Position numbers and translations under genes: made by a program. Of a DNA stretch of 20,438 bases, positions 8,386-15,483 are shown in pieces. Numbering within the stretch: position 1 is the first letter of the stretch; each line of letters begins with the position of its first letter. Under the pieces are notes generated by a model. That model saw only the letters and a program-made list of their open reading frames with translations. It did no database searches and was not told where the DNA came from. This DNA comes from Marinoscillum sp964351885 (GTDB taxonomy: Bacteria; Bacteroidota; Bacteroidia; Cytophagales; Cyclobacteriaceae): contig CAYGPP010000061.1 of the NCBI GenBank assembly GCA_964351885.1, forward strand, positions 1-20,438, in the 5' to 3' direction.

Positions 8386-9651
8386 TCATTCCGAATCTGT
8401 CAACCTATTGAAGTCCTCCCATTCGAGATTTTCAGTATTGAACACTTGCTCGGCAGGTTCTTTATCTTGTGTGTATCTATACTCTTCCTGAATTTGTTGA
8501 GGATCACTGGTATCAAGTGAGTTGAGATTAAGGAGTTGCTCAATCATAAAGTTTGACTTTTCATTGGCACTAAATAGATGCCTTTTCTTGATGTTTAGGT
8601 TCACATTGATGTAGAAGTATTCTGGATACCATGAGTCATCTATTAGTTGATACCTTATTTGTTTTTTCACTATTGGGTTTTCAATTGAAATACCGAGAGC
8701 GAAAAGAATTGGTTCTATGAGAATAGGCACAACCGCCTCAGCATCAAAATCTATAGAAGCAAAAGCGTCCGTTTTAGTATCAATATAGATTTTTCCTTTG
8801 CTTCTTATGTGATCGACTTTTCCTTTGGATTCAAAATTGATCACCAATAATTCACGGTCTTTGAAAGCCACGGGTGTACCGAATTCATACCTGAATTTCT
8901 TAAAATATGCGCTATCCAAAAACTCATCCAGGTCATTGGTCATATCCATTTCCAATATCTCATCAGGCCCACCAAAGGTGGCATTAACAATTCCCGTTGA
9001 TTCTTCGAATTCCTCACCTTTCTTTTCTGCTTTTCTGCTTTTTTTATCGTTCTTCTTATCTCGACTAGTTTTCATAAACTGCATTTCTACCGGATTTTCA
9101 GCAGTTGCATAAAGCATCAGTTGGTATTGATTCTTAGTGGTGTCACTGTAGGATTTGTGATAGGCTTTCCAAATTCCTTCTGTGAAAGCTAAGTATTCAC
9201 CATTTTCTTGCAATTTTTCCCTGTAGTAAGATTTTGACTGTACAGGCTTTTGAGAGAGCACTTTGTCCATATTTCTAAGTACCCTTCTGATATAGTCTTC
9301 AGGCGAAAGAGGTCTAATAACCAATTCCGCCAAGGTAAGTGTAGACGGAGTAAGCTCGATATTCACATCCCCACCAGCTTGTACAACAGAAACACTCTTT
9401 GAATAGTAACCCATGTAGCTCACTTGAATCTGCTTGTCTTCAAATCCGGCAGGCACTTGCATTTCAAATCGCCCATTTTGATTGGAAATGGTACCGACGG
9501 AAGTTCCCTCAAAATTTATAGTTGCAAATGGGAGAGACTCCTTGGTAGATTCATCACTGATGTAACCTTTGATAGTTTGGGCATGGGCCTCCGAGATAGA
9601 GAACATCATTACCGTCCAAAGGGAAATAAGTTTTATTGAGCTCATATGCAT
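8386..9651 (-). CDS. Secreted carboxypeptidase-regulatory-like domain protein
   Basis: A 421-residue exported protein. The signal peptide covers about residues 1-24 (cleavage after AHA). Residues 27-105 form a carboxypeptidase-regulatory-like beta sandwich (IKGYISDESTKESLPFATI, NQNGRFEMQVP), the same module that opens many TonB-dependent receptors and surface proteins in Bacteroidota. The remainder (about 115-421) is mixed alpha/beta with a lysine/glutamate-rich stretch at 197-216 and resembles the central part of DUF5686-type outer-membrane proteins, but without their long C-terminal barrel. Function is unknown. A second in-frame ATG at 9645 is as likely as the one at 9651, since the promoter element lies only 8 bases before the first ATG. 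The gene ends 120 bp before the ABC operon on the same strand. Confidence 0.78.
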   Translation of the reverse strand: MHMSSIKLISLWTVMMFSISEAHAQTIKGYISDESTKESLPFATINFEGTSVGTISNQNGRFEMQVPAGFEDKQIQVSYMGYYSKSVSVVQAGGDVNIELTPSTLTLAELVIRPLSPEDYIRRVLRNMDKVLSQKPVQSKSYYREKLQENGEYLAFTEGIWKAYHKSYSDTTKNQYQLMLYATAENPVEMQFMKTSRDKKNDKKSRKAEKKGEEFEESTGIVNATFGGPDEILEMDMTNDLDEFLDSAYFKKFRYEFGTPVAFKDRELLVINFESKGKVDHIRSKGKIYIDTKTDAFASIDFDAEAVVPILIEPILFALGISIENPIVKKQIRYQLIDDSWYPEYFYINVNLNIKKRHLFSANEKSNFMIEQLLNLNSLDTSDPQQIQEEYRYTQDKEPAEQVFNTENLEWEDFNRLTDSE

Positions 9652-9658
9652 AGAATTT

Positions 9659-9687
9659 CAAATATAGGATGCACTAAATGGCTCAAA
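9659..9687 (-). promoter_or_regulatory. Bacteroidota-type promoter for the carboxypeptidase-domain gene
   Basis: Reading the minus strand, TTTG (9684-9687) is followed 17 nt later by TATATTTG (9659-9666), matching the -33 TTTG and -7 TAnnTTTG elements of the Bacteroidota housekeeping sigma factor. The predicted start of transcription falls within a few bases of the ATG at 9651, so the mRNA would be leaderless or nearly so, or translation starts at the ATG at 9645. Confidence 0.6.
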
Positions 9688-10088
9688 GGTGACAAGCGAA
9701 AATATTTTTTTACTCCTGAATGGTTATTGATGGATTTGGGTGCAGCTTAAGAGTGAGGTTAGCCTTGTTTTTAATAATGACAATATGCACAAACGAACTA
9801 TTTCTTTGCTCGTCTTAGCTGAACCAGCAACTAAGTAAAACAAAGAGCAAATGGATGAGTTTAGAAAAAATAAATTTGAGTTTGAATGCAAGTTTTGATC
9901 CTATGATGACGTCTATCTCTTAGTAGCATCATGATTTGGTAGAATTAGTGCTTTCTCAGGGTTGCAGGATATGAAATTTTTGGGGGGCTTCAGAATTTGA
10001 AATTGATAACATTTTTAAGAAAACCCCAATAGGAATAAAAATATAGTATTTATTAATATTCGATGATACGATGAGTTCATTGAATATC

Positions 10089-10096
10089 TAATTTTG
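10089..10096 (+). promoter_or_regulatory. Candidate -7 element for the small membrane protein gene
   Basis: TAATTTTG matches TAnnTTTG and lies 26 bp before the ATG at 10123, giving a leader of about 20 nt. I see no TTG at a suitable distance upstream, so only one half of the promoter is supported. Confidence 0.45.
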
Positions 10097-10122
10097 TTAC
10101 GAAATCTTTAAAACGAGACATT

Positions 10123-10329
10123 ATGAAATCTCTAAAACATTACTTCTTTGCAAATACTCTAATCCTTTTGGTAGGATTGGGATTGATCGCTATTGCTCTG
10201 GTGACCATCAATATCAACGCTGCATTCTTTATTTCACTGATCACAGGCTTCTTAGGTATTACTCTGACCTTCTTGTCAGTCACCTTGCTGGTTGATCTTA
10301 ATGAGATCAGAAACCTACAGAAGCGCTAG
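10123..10329 (+). CDS. Small two-helix membrane protein, function unknown
   Basis: A 68-residue protein with two predicted membrane helices (about residues 9-29 and 34-57), a basic N-terminus (MKSLKHY) and a charged C-terminal tail (DLNEIRNLQKR). The hydrophobic profile and the well-placed promoter element make it a credible gene despite its size. I do not recognise a family. It stands alone on the plus strand between divergent and convergent minus-strand genes. Its stop codon and that of the TtcA-like gene overlap in the palindrome CTAG (10326-10329), so the two convergent transcripts must overlap or terminate in each other's coding region. Confidence 0.6.
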   Translation: MKSLKHYFFANTLILLVGLGLIAIALVTININAAFFISLITGFLGITLTFLSVTLLVDLNEIRNLQKR

Positions 10330-11123
10330 TGGCTTGACGGAATCTCCTGACCCCACAGCTCAGGCTTGAGTAAGAAATTTGGGTCTGGATTTTTCAGAGC
10401 GTTCAATATGCTCGATTTGATCTGTGGGTTGGTTTTCTGAAGTGTGGTCATTAGTTGCTTGACTTCTTGTCGCTTCATCCCATCTTGAGACCCACAAAGG
10501 TTACATGGCACAATTGGCCACTCCATGTAAGTTGCGTATGAATCCATCCACTTTTCTTCAAGGGAGTACAAAGGTCTTATTACGTTGATATTTTCTTTAT
10601 CCGTTTGGTAATGTGGTGCCATGGAAGCGAGCTGGCCAGAGTAGAACGCATTCATTAGGAATGTCTCAATCAAATCATCCAAATGATGACCCAGAGCTAC
10701 CTTATTGCAGCCCATCTTCTTAGCCAGATCGTAAAGCACCCCCCTTCTTAACCGACTACACAAAGAACAATAAGTATTGCTGCCTTTTATTTTTTCTACC
10801 ACTACTGAGTAGGTATCTCTGTATTCTATATGATGAGGCACACCCCAATCTTTGAAAAGGGCAGGTAAAATATGACTCGGAAATCCCGGTTGTCCCTGAT
10901 CAAGATTGACCGCTAGTATTTCAAACTTGATAGGGGCCTTCTGCTGAAAGATCTTAAGAAAATGTAGGAGACAAAGGCTGTCTTTACCTCCGCTTACAGC
11001 TACCATGATCTTATCATCTTCTTTTATCATCTTGAAATCAGCAATGGCTTTGCCCATTTCATTATTGATTTTTGAGAAGACTTTCTTGTGATCAAGAGTG
11101 ACAGAATCCTTAGTAGCGTTCAT
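10326..11123 (-). CDS. ttcA: TtcA-like tRNA 2-thiocytidine biosynthesis protein
   Basis: A 265-residue PP-loop ATPase. The SGGKDS loop at 44-49 binds and adenylates; two CxxC pairs, CSLC (119-122) and CNLC (207-210), supply the cysteines that hold the iron-sulfur cluster in TtcA; GHHLDDLIETFLMN (145-158) is the conserved segment after the PP-loop. TtcA inserts sulfur at cytidine 32 of certain tRNAs in the cytoplasm. The protein is shorter than the Escherichia coli enzyme (about 310 residues) but keeps every motif I can check. The start at 11123 is supported by its closeness to a near-match of the -7 element (CATATTTG, 5 bases upstream). Distant PP-loop relatives such as TilS lack this cysteine layout, so TtcA is the better reading. 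Confidence 0.88.
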   Translation of the reverse strand: MNATKDSVTLDHKKVFSKINNEMGKAIADFKMIKEDDKIMVAVSGGKDSLCLLHFLKIFQQKAPIKFEILAVNLDQGQPGFPSHILPALFKDWGVPHHIEYRDTYSVVVEKIKGSNTYCSLCSRLRRGVLYDLAKKMGCNKVALGHHLDDLIETFLMNAFYSGQLASMAPHYQTDKENINVIRPLYSLEEKWMDSYATYMEWPIVPCNLCGSQDGMKRQEVKQLMTTLQKTNPQIKSSILNALKNPDPNFLLKPELWGQEIPSSH

Positions 11124-11242
11124 GCCGCAAATATGGCGAATTGAATGTCAATCTTATGAAGTAGAAACGACTAAGTCGTCCTTGCGAACGGAATGAAGCT
11201 ATCTCTCGGCCAGTTGAGTCGCTAGCATTCTAAGTGTCCTCT

Positions 11243-11320
11243 CTCAGAGTTGCTCACAGAGAACTCTGAGATTTTAATTAGTCTTCAGAGTCCCTTTCAG
11301 GTGACTCTGAAGGAGGTTAA
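11243..11320. repeat. Dispersed hairpin repeat, copy A (two stem-loops)
   Basis: First stem: CTCAGAGTT (11243-11251) and AACTCTGAG (11262-11270), perfect 9-base arms, 10-nt loop. Second stem: CTTCAGAGTC (11283-11292) and GACTCTGAAG (11303-11312), perfect 10-base arms, 10-nt loop, followed by GAGGTTAA. The two stems share the core CAGAGT/ACTCTG. Bases 11272-11320 recur at 12067-12115 with 46 of 49 identities. It lies between the beta-barrel gene stop and the ttcA start. Confidence 0.8.
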
Positions 11321-11361
11321 TATAATTTTTGACTTACTAAAACTGAGTTTAATACTTACTC

Positions 11362-12042
11362 CTACTTAACACTTAAATCGTAGGTGACTTTCAACTCGGC
11401 ACCAAATGAATACAGGTGTCTTTTAAATTCTGCATTATTAATATCATACAACGAAAAAGGTGAATAATTAAAATTAGGTAGCACTTGGATTGACAGAAGT
11501 TTGCTTATCCGCATGAGCACACCACATCCCACGGAAATACTTGGTAAGTAGGCTCTAGCACTTGTATTATTAAGGTCAATCGTTCCCTGTTCAGGGTTGT
11601 GCAAAAATTCTTTAATCAGAAAGTAATTATGAATTCCGAGTTCAAACATGGGGGTTATGGACTTCTCTATAAAAGGTCTATAAAACACCTTTATAGGTAG
11701 ATCAACAAAATAAAGAATCTGCTCTGTCTCTGAAACCTGACTACTTTCAGTTGACTGGAAGCTATCTCCATAGTTCCAGCCCAGTTTGGTGAATGAAATC
11801 CCAGTCTCTACTCCAATTTTTTTAGCTTTTGCTATTCGAGAATACTGAATACCAACGTCATAACCATAAATTGCTTTTTCTCCATCTGGACTAATAGTAG
11901 CTCCATTATCATTCTTAATAATTCGATAAGAATACTTTGGATTGAACGACAAACTCAATTCGGACTTCTGCCCATGTAAGAATAACGTTGGTATAAGCAA
12001 GATTAATGCTCCCAGAAATTTGATAGAAGTCGTGGCTCTCAT
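11362..12042 (-). CDS. Outer-membrane beta-barrel protein (PorT-like fold), function unknown
   Basis: A 226-residue exported protein. The signal peptide spans about residues 1-25 (hydrophobic LGALILLIPTLFLHGQ). The mature part has about eight amphipathic beta strands typical of the small Bacteroidota outer-membrane barrels (for example GVETGISFTKLGWNYG and LYSFGAELKVTYDL near the end). I cannot assign a specific role. The gene sits between repeat copies A and B, which lie in the same orientation about 795 bp apart, so it could have been moved or duplicated together with them. The start at 12042 is only 24 bp from copy B, so the repeat occupies the promoter region. Confidence 0.7.
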   Translation of the reverse strand: MRATTSIKFLGALILLIPTLFLHGQKSELSLSFNPKYSYRIIKNDNGATISPDGEKAIYGYDVGIQYSRIAKAKKIGVETGISFTKLGWNYGDSFQSTESSQVSETEQILYFVDLPIKVFYRPFIEKSITPMFELGIHNYFLIKEFLHNPEQGTIDLNNTSARAYLPSISVGCGVLMRISKLLSIQVLPNFNYSPFSLYDINNAEFKRHLYSFGAELKVTYDLSVK

Positions 12043-12066
12043 TGTATTCTTGTTTAATTAACTCTC

Positions 12067-12115
12067 TTTTAATTAGTCCTCAGAATCCCTTTCAGGTGAC
12101 TCTGAAAGAGGTTAA
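12067..12115. repeat. Dispersed hairpin repeat, copy B (second stem-loop only)
   Basis: This matches 11272-11320 at 46 of 49 positions in the same orientation. The stem TCAGAATC/GACTCTGA keeps 7 of 8 pairs. The first stem-loop of copy A is absent. It lies directly upstream of the beta-barrel gene. Confidence 0.8.
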
Positions 12116-12304
12116 ATTCCCATTCGAACCAAGGACTATTCAAAAACTATGGCCTAATCTGAGATGAAGATTCAAAATCAAATTATGTTCTCCGCTTTGC
12201 CTCGTTTCACGCATGACCACCCTAATGTATTTTTCCGCCAAACAATTCAGCAATTTGCAGATAGCAAGAATGTGCATGTCTCCACAAAGTGATTCATACA
12301 TTTT

Positions 12305-12691
12305 TCACTCACCGATTAGTAGCTTTTCAGCTGTTAACGACTTTACCTTAAGTTCTCTTAATATTTCGTGGTTCTCTTTGTAAACACAAATGGTTTTTTG
12401 CTCTTGGTCATAATCCCATTGACCTGTTTGCATAAAATAGGCATCAACAGGAGATAAAACCAAATACTCACATTGGTTATTCTCCATGAAATTGTAGGTC
12501 TGTCGAAATCTTGAAGGTGGAAATTTGATTTGTGTTGACGGTCGATAGACTCCATAGTCTTCTTCATATGACTCTGCCCAAGTGTTGATTAACTCATCTG
12601 GATAGTTAGCGCTCAATTCCAAACTGTCATCTGAGCATCCAACTGTGAGCAGCATAATTGATACTACTGCCAAAGTACTTACTCTTCCCAT
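12305..12691 (-). CDS. Small lipoprotein, probably surface-exposed, function unknown
   Basis: A 128-residue protein with a lipoprotein signal peptide: a hydrophobic stretch ending LLTVGC with cysteine 19 as the acylation site. The residues after the cysteine are SDD, which fits the lipoprotein export signal (S/K followed by two acidic residues) known to send Bacteroidota lipoproteins to the cell surface. The rest is acidic with no motif I recognise; the pattern of a compact beta domain ending in KVKSLTAEKLLIGE is like many small 'lipocalin-like' lipoproteins, but I would not assign that family. It is flanked by repeat copies B and C. Residue G18 at -1 is normal, V17 at -2 is less usual. Confidence 0.68.
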   Translation of the reverse strand: MGRVSTLAVVSIMLLTVGCSDDSLELSANYPDELINTWAESYEEDYGVYRPSTQIKFPPSRFRQTYNFMENNQCEYLVLSPVDAYFMQTGQWDYDQEQKTICVYKENHEILRELKVKSLTAEKLLIGE

Positions 12692-12805
12692 AAATATATG
12701 ACACGCAATATTGGCCTATCGTTGGTCTAGTTAGTCACAACAATCTAACAAATCTTCGACAATCTCAGACTGACATCCAACCACCGAATGGTGTTGGATT
12801 TTATC

Positions 12806-12882
12806 CTCACAGAGAATTCTGAGTTTTTGATTGAGTACTCGTCCTCAAAATCCCCCTTTCAGTTGACTTTGACGGAGGTTAG
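12806..12882. repeat. Dispersed hairpin repeat, copy C (degenerate)
   Basis: CTCACAGAGAATTCTGAG (12806-12823) matches 11253-11270 of copy A at 17 of 18 positions. After a few extra bases, 12841-12881 aligns to the second stem-loop with several substitutions and two extra C residues, ending again in GGAGGTTA. The stems are partly lost, suggesting an older copy. Confidence 0.65.
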
Positions 12883-12909
12883 AAAATCCAAAGTTGGTTT
12901 CCGAGAAAT

Positions 12910-13632
12910 TTAATACCTAAAACTACTCGCAGCATCATTGAGTAACCAGTCATATTCGTAGGTGGATATTTCGTGGCTTTCAGGAATCTTGATATCTCGG
13001 TATCGATTAACAAACGACTTGATGTCCGTACTATCATTCACAAAATCATCTCCGTACCAGTCAAATACTTTAGATAGCTGAGCGTGGTTCTTATAGACTC
13101 TTACATACCAATTTATATTCAATATCTCTCTGGTTTTCACTTCGATTAGTGAATCCATGTTGGTCGGAGAGAATGCGTAGTTAGCGATAGGAGGGCAGCC
13201 AATCGCTGCACAGACTAACACAAAGTGTAGCCTCGGATCGGGAAATGCCGGTAAGAGGATTTCTTTTTCTAATTCATCAAGGGTCACTTCCCTGCCTGCT
13301 ACATTAAAAGTGGTTGCGTTGAAAAAACCATTTATTTTCAGTGGGCCTTTGATTGGATAATTATCTATGATTTGCTTGATTACTAGGATATTATAAGTAT
13401 TGGTGTAAAATGCCTTCTGCTCATTGGGTAATTTACCGGCTACTAGATAGTCTTCTATTTGAGTAACCAAACGGTCTAGATTTGCCGTGTTTTCCTTTAT
13501 GTCTTGATACTTGACTAGGCCATTTTCAACGTAAGTAGCAAAGAAGTTATCTGCAGACTCGAAGAAGTTTTGATCCTGTGCTTGGGTTGTTAGTGTCAGT
13601 ATTAGGCTGATTAGTAAGAAGAGATATTTCAT
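12910..13632 (-). CDS. Secreted DUF547-domain protein
   Basis: A 240-residue exported protein; signal peptide residues 1-19 (ends TTQAQ). The DUF547 family is recognised from KAFYTNTYNILVIKQII (a variant of the usual 'FWINAYNAL' segment), DPRLHFVLVCAAIGCPP with its cysteine pair, LSKVFDWYGDDF and the C-terminal YDWLLND. The family is widespread in bacteria and plants but has no established activity; a protease-like fold has been proposed for relatives. It is 95 bp after the porin gene on the same strand with no strong terminator between them, so read-through from the transporter operon is possible. A 7-base inverted repeat (TGAAAAC at 13659-13665, GTTTTCA at 13677-13683) lies in that gap. Confidence 0.85.
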   Translation of the reverse strand: MKYLFLLISLILTLTTQAQDQNFFESADNFFATYVENGLVKYQDIKENTANLDRLVTQIEDYLVAGKLPNEQKAFYTNTYNILVIKQIIDNYPIKGPLKINGFFNATTFNVAGREVTLDELEKEILLPAFPDPRLHFVLVCAAIGCPPIANYAFSPTNMDSLIEVKTREILNINWYVRVYKNHAQLSKVFDWYGDDFVNDSTDIKSFVNRYRDIKIPESHEISTYEYDWLLNDAASSFRY

Positions 13633-13727
13633 GTAGTAGGCTTTGACTTCAGTTAACGTGAAAACTAGTAAGTCTTGTTTTCATGGAAAATGAATTTTTG
13701 GAGAATGCTGCTACTAAGGAGGTGTTT

Positions 13728-14993
13728 TTAGAACCGTAATTGGTATTGCAGAATGTACATCCCTAGGTACCTATCATTTTTTGCTTCCCCACTTTCGAGT
13801 TTGAAAACAGGTCTCTGCTGCATTCCTAGTGAGAATTTGGACTTGTGTCCGTCCATTATATAATTGATTCCGACCTCATATACGAGCATCGGATCATCGA
13901 GTGCTTCGAACATTGCGTACTCCAAATTGACGTAAGTCTGTATGGCGACATTTGATTCGTTTTCCGAATTGAGCGGTCTGAGTGCTGCCATTTGAAAAAA
14001 GAAAAGATCTCCAGACCCTACTGTTGGGAAGGCATTTCCTTTTCCATTGAAGTAGCCACTATTGGTGGTGGCGGTGGCGGAGTTATTTGGTCCGATATTT
14101 CTGATAAAGCCAGGGCCAAGATTATGATGAATGAATGAGCTATAAAACGTAAATGATGTTTTTTGGCTAGACTGCCATTCATAAAATACATCCAAACCGA
14201 ACGAGAACGCATCATAGATAATGCTATCACCAGCATTGGTAATCTTTTCAGTAGAATTGGTTTGATAGCTGAATCCTGCGCCTATGTTGAGAATCTTCTT
14301 CTTGCCAAGATATGTCCATGGCGAAAAAGCAGAAGTCAAAGATTCCTTATCGAAGAACTCCCATTTGAAATACCCTGAAGTGTGTACGGCTAATGGGTCA
14401 TTGATGAAATTAGCGTTCTCGCTTAAGGTTGCGGTACTATTTGCGTTTGGTTTTGCCAATACGATTCGGTAGTCCAGTTTGTTTATTTTCCCATGTGCAG
14501 CGATTCCATATCTTCTAAAAAAATCATCTTGAACATTGAGGAACGGCGTAGCGTGGTAGTTGATGTCGGTGCCCATAGCACTGAAAGTGGAAGGCGCGGC
14601 ATATCTGGTAAGACCTGTCCAGGCGTGCTTTCCGACTACTATGGAAAGTTTATCGTTCACTTTGAAATTTGCGTAAGCATCCAAGAGTTTAGGGGCTTTG
14701 TCAGGATTGAGGTGGTTCAAGTTGTTGTTTCCAATCTGAAGATTGTAAGAGATCCGATCTGACATGTCACCTTTCAATCCCAAACGATACCTTCTCAGTG
14801 AACCATCGAAATAGTAATTGCTAGGTTTGGTATCAATTAAAGAACCGGGGTTCTGATGGGTGTATCTGGCCCATAATTGCATGCTACCATAGACTTTGGG
14901 TCCCGATGACTGAGCAAAAGAATTTTGAATAACAAAAAGAAATAGTAAGCTAAAAACAAGAAGCAAGATGCGTAAGCGATTCAATTGGTACAT
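13728..14993 (-). CDS. Outer-membrane porin of the transporter/two-component operon
   Basis: A 421-residue exported protein: signal peptide residues 1-28 (ends NSFAQ), then a long series of amphipathic strands and a C-terminal phenylalanine (QYQLRF), the usual signal for insertion by the BAM complex. YGSMQLWARYTH and RRYRLGLKGDMSDRISYNLQIG at the start of the barrel, and the number of strands, fit a 16-18-strand porin distantly like the OprP/OprO group. It is the last gene of a four-gene operon, 4 bp after the response regulator. Being co-transcribed with an inner-membrane SLC13 anion symporter, it probably brings the same solute across the outer membrane; this is inference from gene order. 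The substrate is unknown. Confidence 0.8.
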   Translation of the reverse strand: MYQLNRLRILLLVFSLLFLFVIQNSFAQSSGPKVYGSMQLWARYTHQNPGSLIDTKPSNYYFDGSLRRYRLGLKGDMSDRISYNLQIGNNNLNHLNPDKAPKLLDAYANFKVNDKLSIVVGKHAWTGLTRYAAPSTFSAMGTDINYHATPFLNVQDDFFRRYGIAAHGKINKLDYRIVLAKPNANSTATLSENANFINDPLAVHTSGYFKWEFFDKESLTSAFSPWTYLGKKKILNIGAGFSYQTNSTEKITNAGDSIIYDAFSFGLDVFYEWQSSQKTSFTFYSSFIHHNLGPGFIRNIGPNNSATATTNSGYFNGKGNAFPTVGSGDLFFFQMAALRPLNSENESNVAIQTYVNLEYAMFEALDDPMLVYEVGINYIMDGHKSKFSLGMQQRPVFKLESGEAKNDRYLGMYILQYQLRF

Positions 14994-14997
14994 TTAG

Positions 14998-15480
14998 TCA
15001 AGTAGTTTTTCGGAGTTGCTCGAAGAGTGTATTTTGATCAATGAGTTCCGGGTATTGTTGGTATTCGATTCCTTTTGCCAAGATGAATTTGGTGAGGAGC
15101 TGCTTAATGATTTCTTCGAGCTTGTTCTTCTCCCAAGGCTTCTCGACGTAGTTGTCAAGCTTCGATGCGTTGATCGCCTCTATGGTGTCTTGATGCGTAG
15201 CGAGTCCTGTTAAGAGGATTTTACGAGTTGCACTAAATCGCGGATCATCATGAAGTCTTTTGAGGATATCAACACCAGTATTCTCGGGCATTACCTGATC
15301 GGTAATCACTAATGCCAGATGGTCTCCAGCACTATCAATGGATTCAATGATTTCCCATGCTTCATCCACAGATTCGCACGCTTCTATTCGCACTGAAGTT
15401 TCAATATTTTCTAAATCTTCTGTGAGTGCGTTAAGTACTTCTCGTTGATCGTCGATACAAATGATTGTTAGATTATCCAT
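14998..15480 (-). CDS. Receiver-only response regulator
   Basis: A 160-residue protein made of one receiver domain (about 4-125) and a tail of about 35 residues. Acidic pocket D10-D11, phosphorylation site D61 in VITDQVMP, switch threonine T91 in LLTG and K114 in VEKPW are all present, so it should accept phosphate. There is no DNA-binding, GGDEF or enzymatic output domain; the tail (KFILAKGIEYQQYPELIDQ) is not a domain I recognise. It must act through protein contacts or pass phosphate on. It lies 3 bp after the kinase gene and 4 bp before the porin gene, so the kinase is its obvious partner. Confidence 0.92.
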   Translation of the reverse strand: MDNLTIICIDDQREVLNALTEDLENIETSVRIEACESVDEAWEIIESIDSAGDHLALVITDQVMPENTGVDILKRLHDDPRFSATRKILLTGLATHQDTIEAINASKLDNYVEKPWEKNKLEEIIKQLLTKFILAKGIEYQQYPELIDQNTLFEQLRKTT

Positions 15481-15483
15481 GAT

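Larger units (their letters stand above)
9652..10122. other. 471-bp divergent intergenic region
   Basis: Apart from the promoter elements at both ends I see no RNA gene and no convincing coding frame. A plus-strand ATG at 9785 opens a frame starting MHKRTISLLVLAEPATK, which looks like the beginning of a signal peptide but stops after 17 codons. A second short AT-rich frame follows. This could be the remnant of a decayed secreted protein; the evidence is weak. The region is notably A/T-rich near its right end (10020-10060). Confidence 0.5.

Noticed and set aside
9785..9838. Short frame starting MHKRTISLLVLAEPATK
   Set aside because: Only 17 codons with no supported downstream continuation; at most a decayed signal-peptide remnant.
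11161..11220. Degenerate match to a 'CGTCATTGCGAACGAAGTGAAG'-like dispersed repeat, also near 655-680
   Set aside because: The resemblance (GTCCTTGCGAACGGAATGAAG here, TCATTGCGAGTTCGCTGA at the left) is real but short and from memory; it cannot be supported as a repeat family from this window alone.
11243..12882. Integron-like attC sites with gene cassettes
   Set aside because: Copy B ends in GTTAAAT, which resembles the R box, but copies A and C do not keep it, no matching RYYYAAC end is seen, and no integrase is present. A dispersed hairpin element explains the data better.
13659..13683. TGAAAAC/GTTTTCA inverted repeat as terminator of the porin operon
   Set aside because: Seven-base AT-rich arms and no T tract on the minus strand; too weak to call a terminator.
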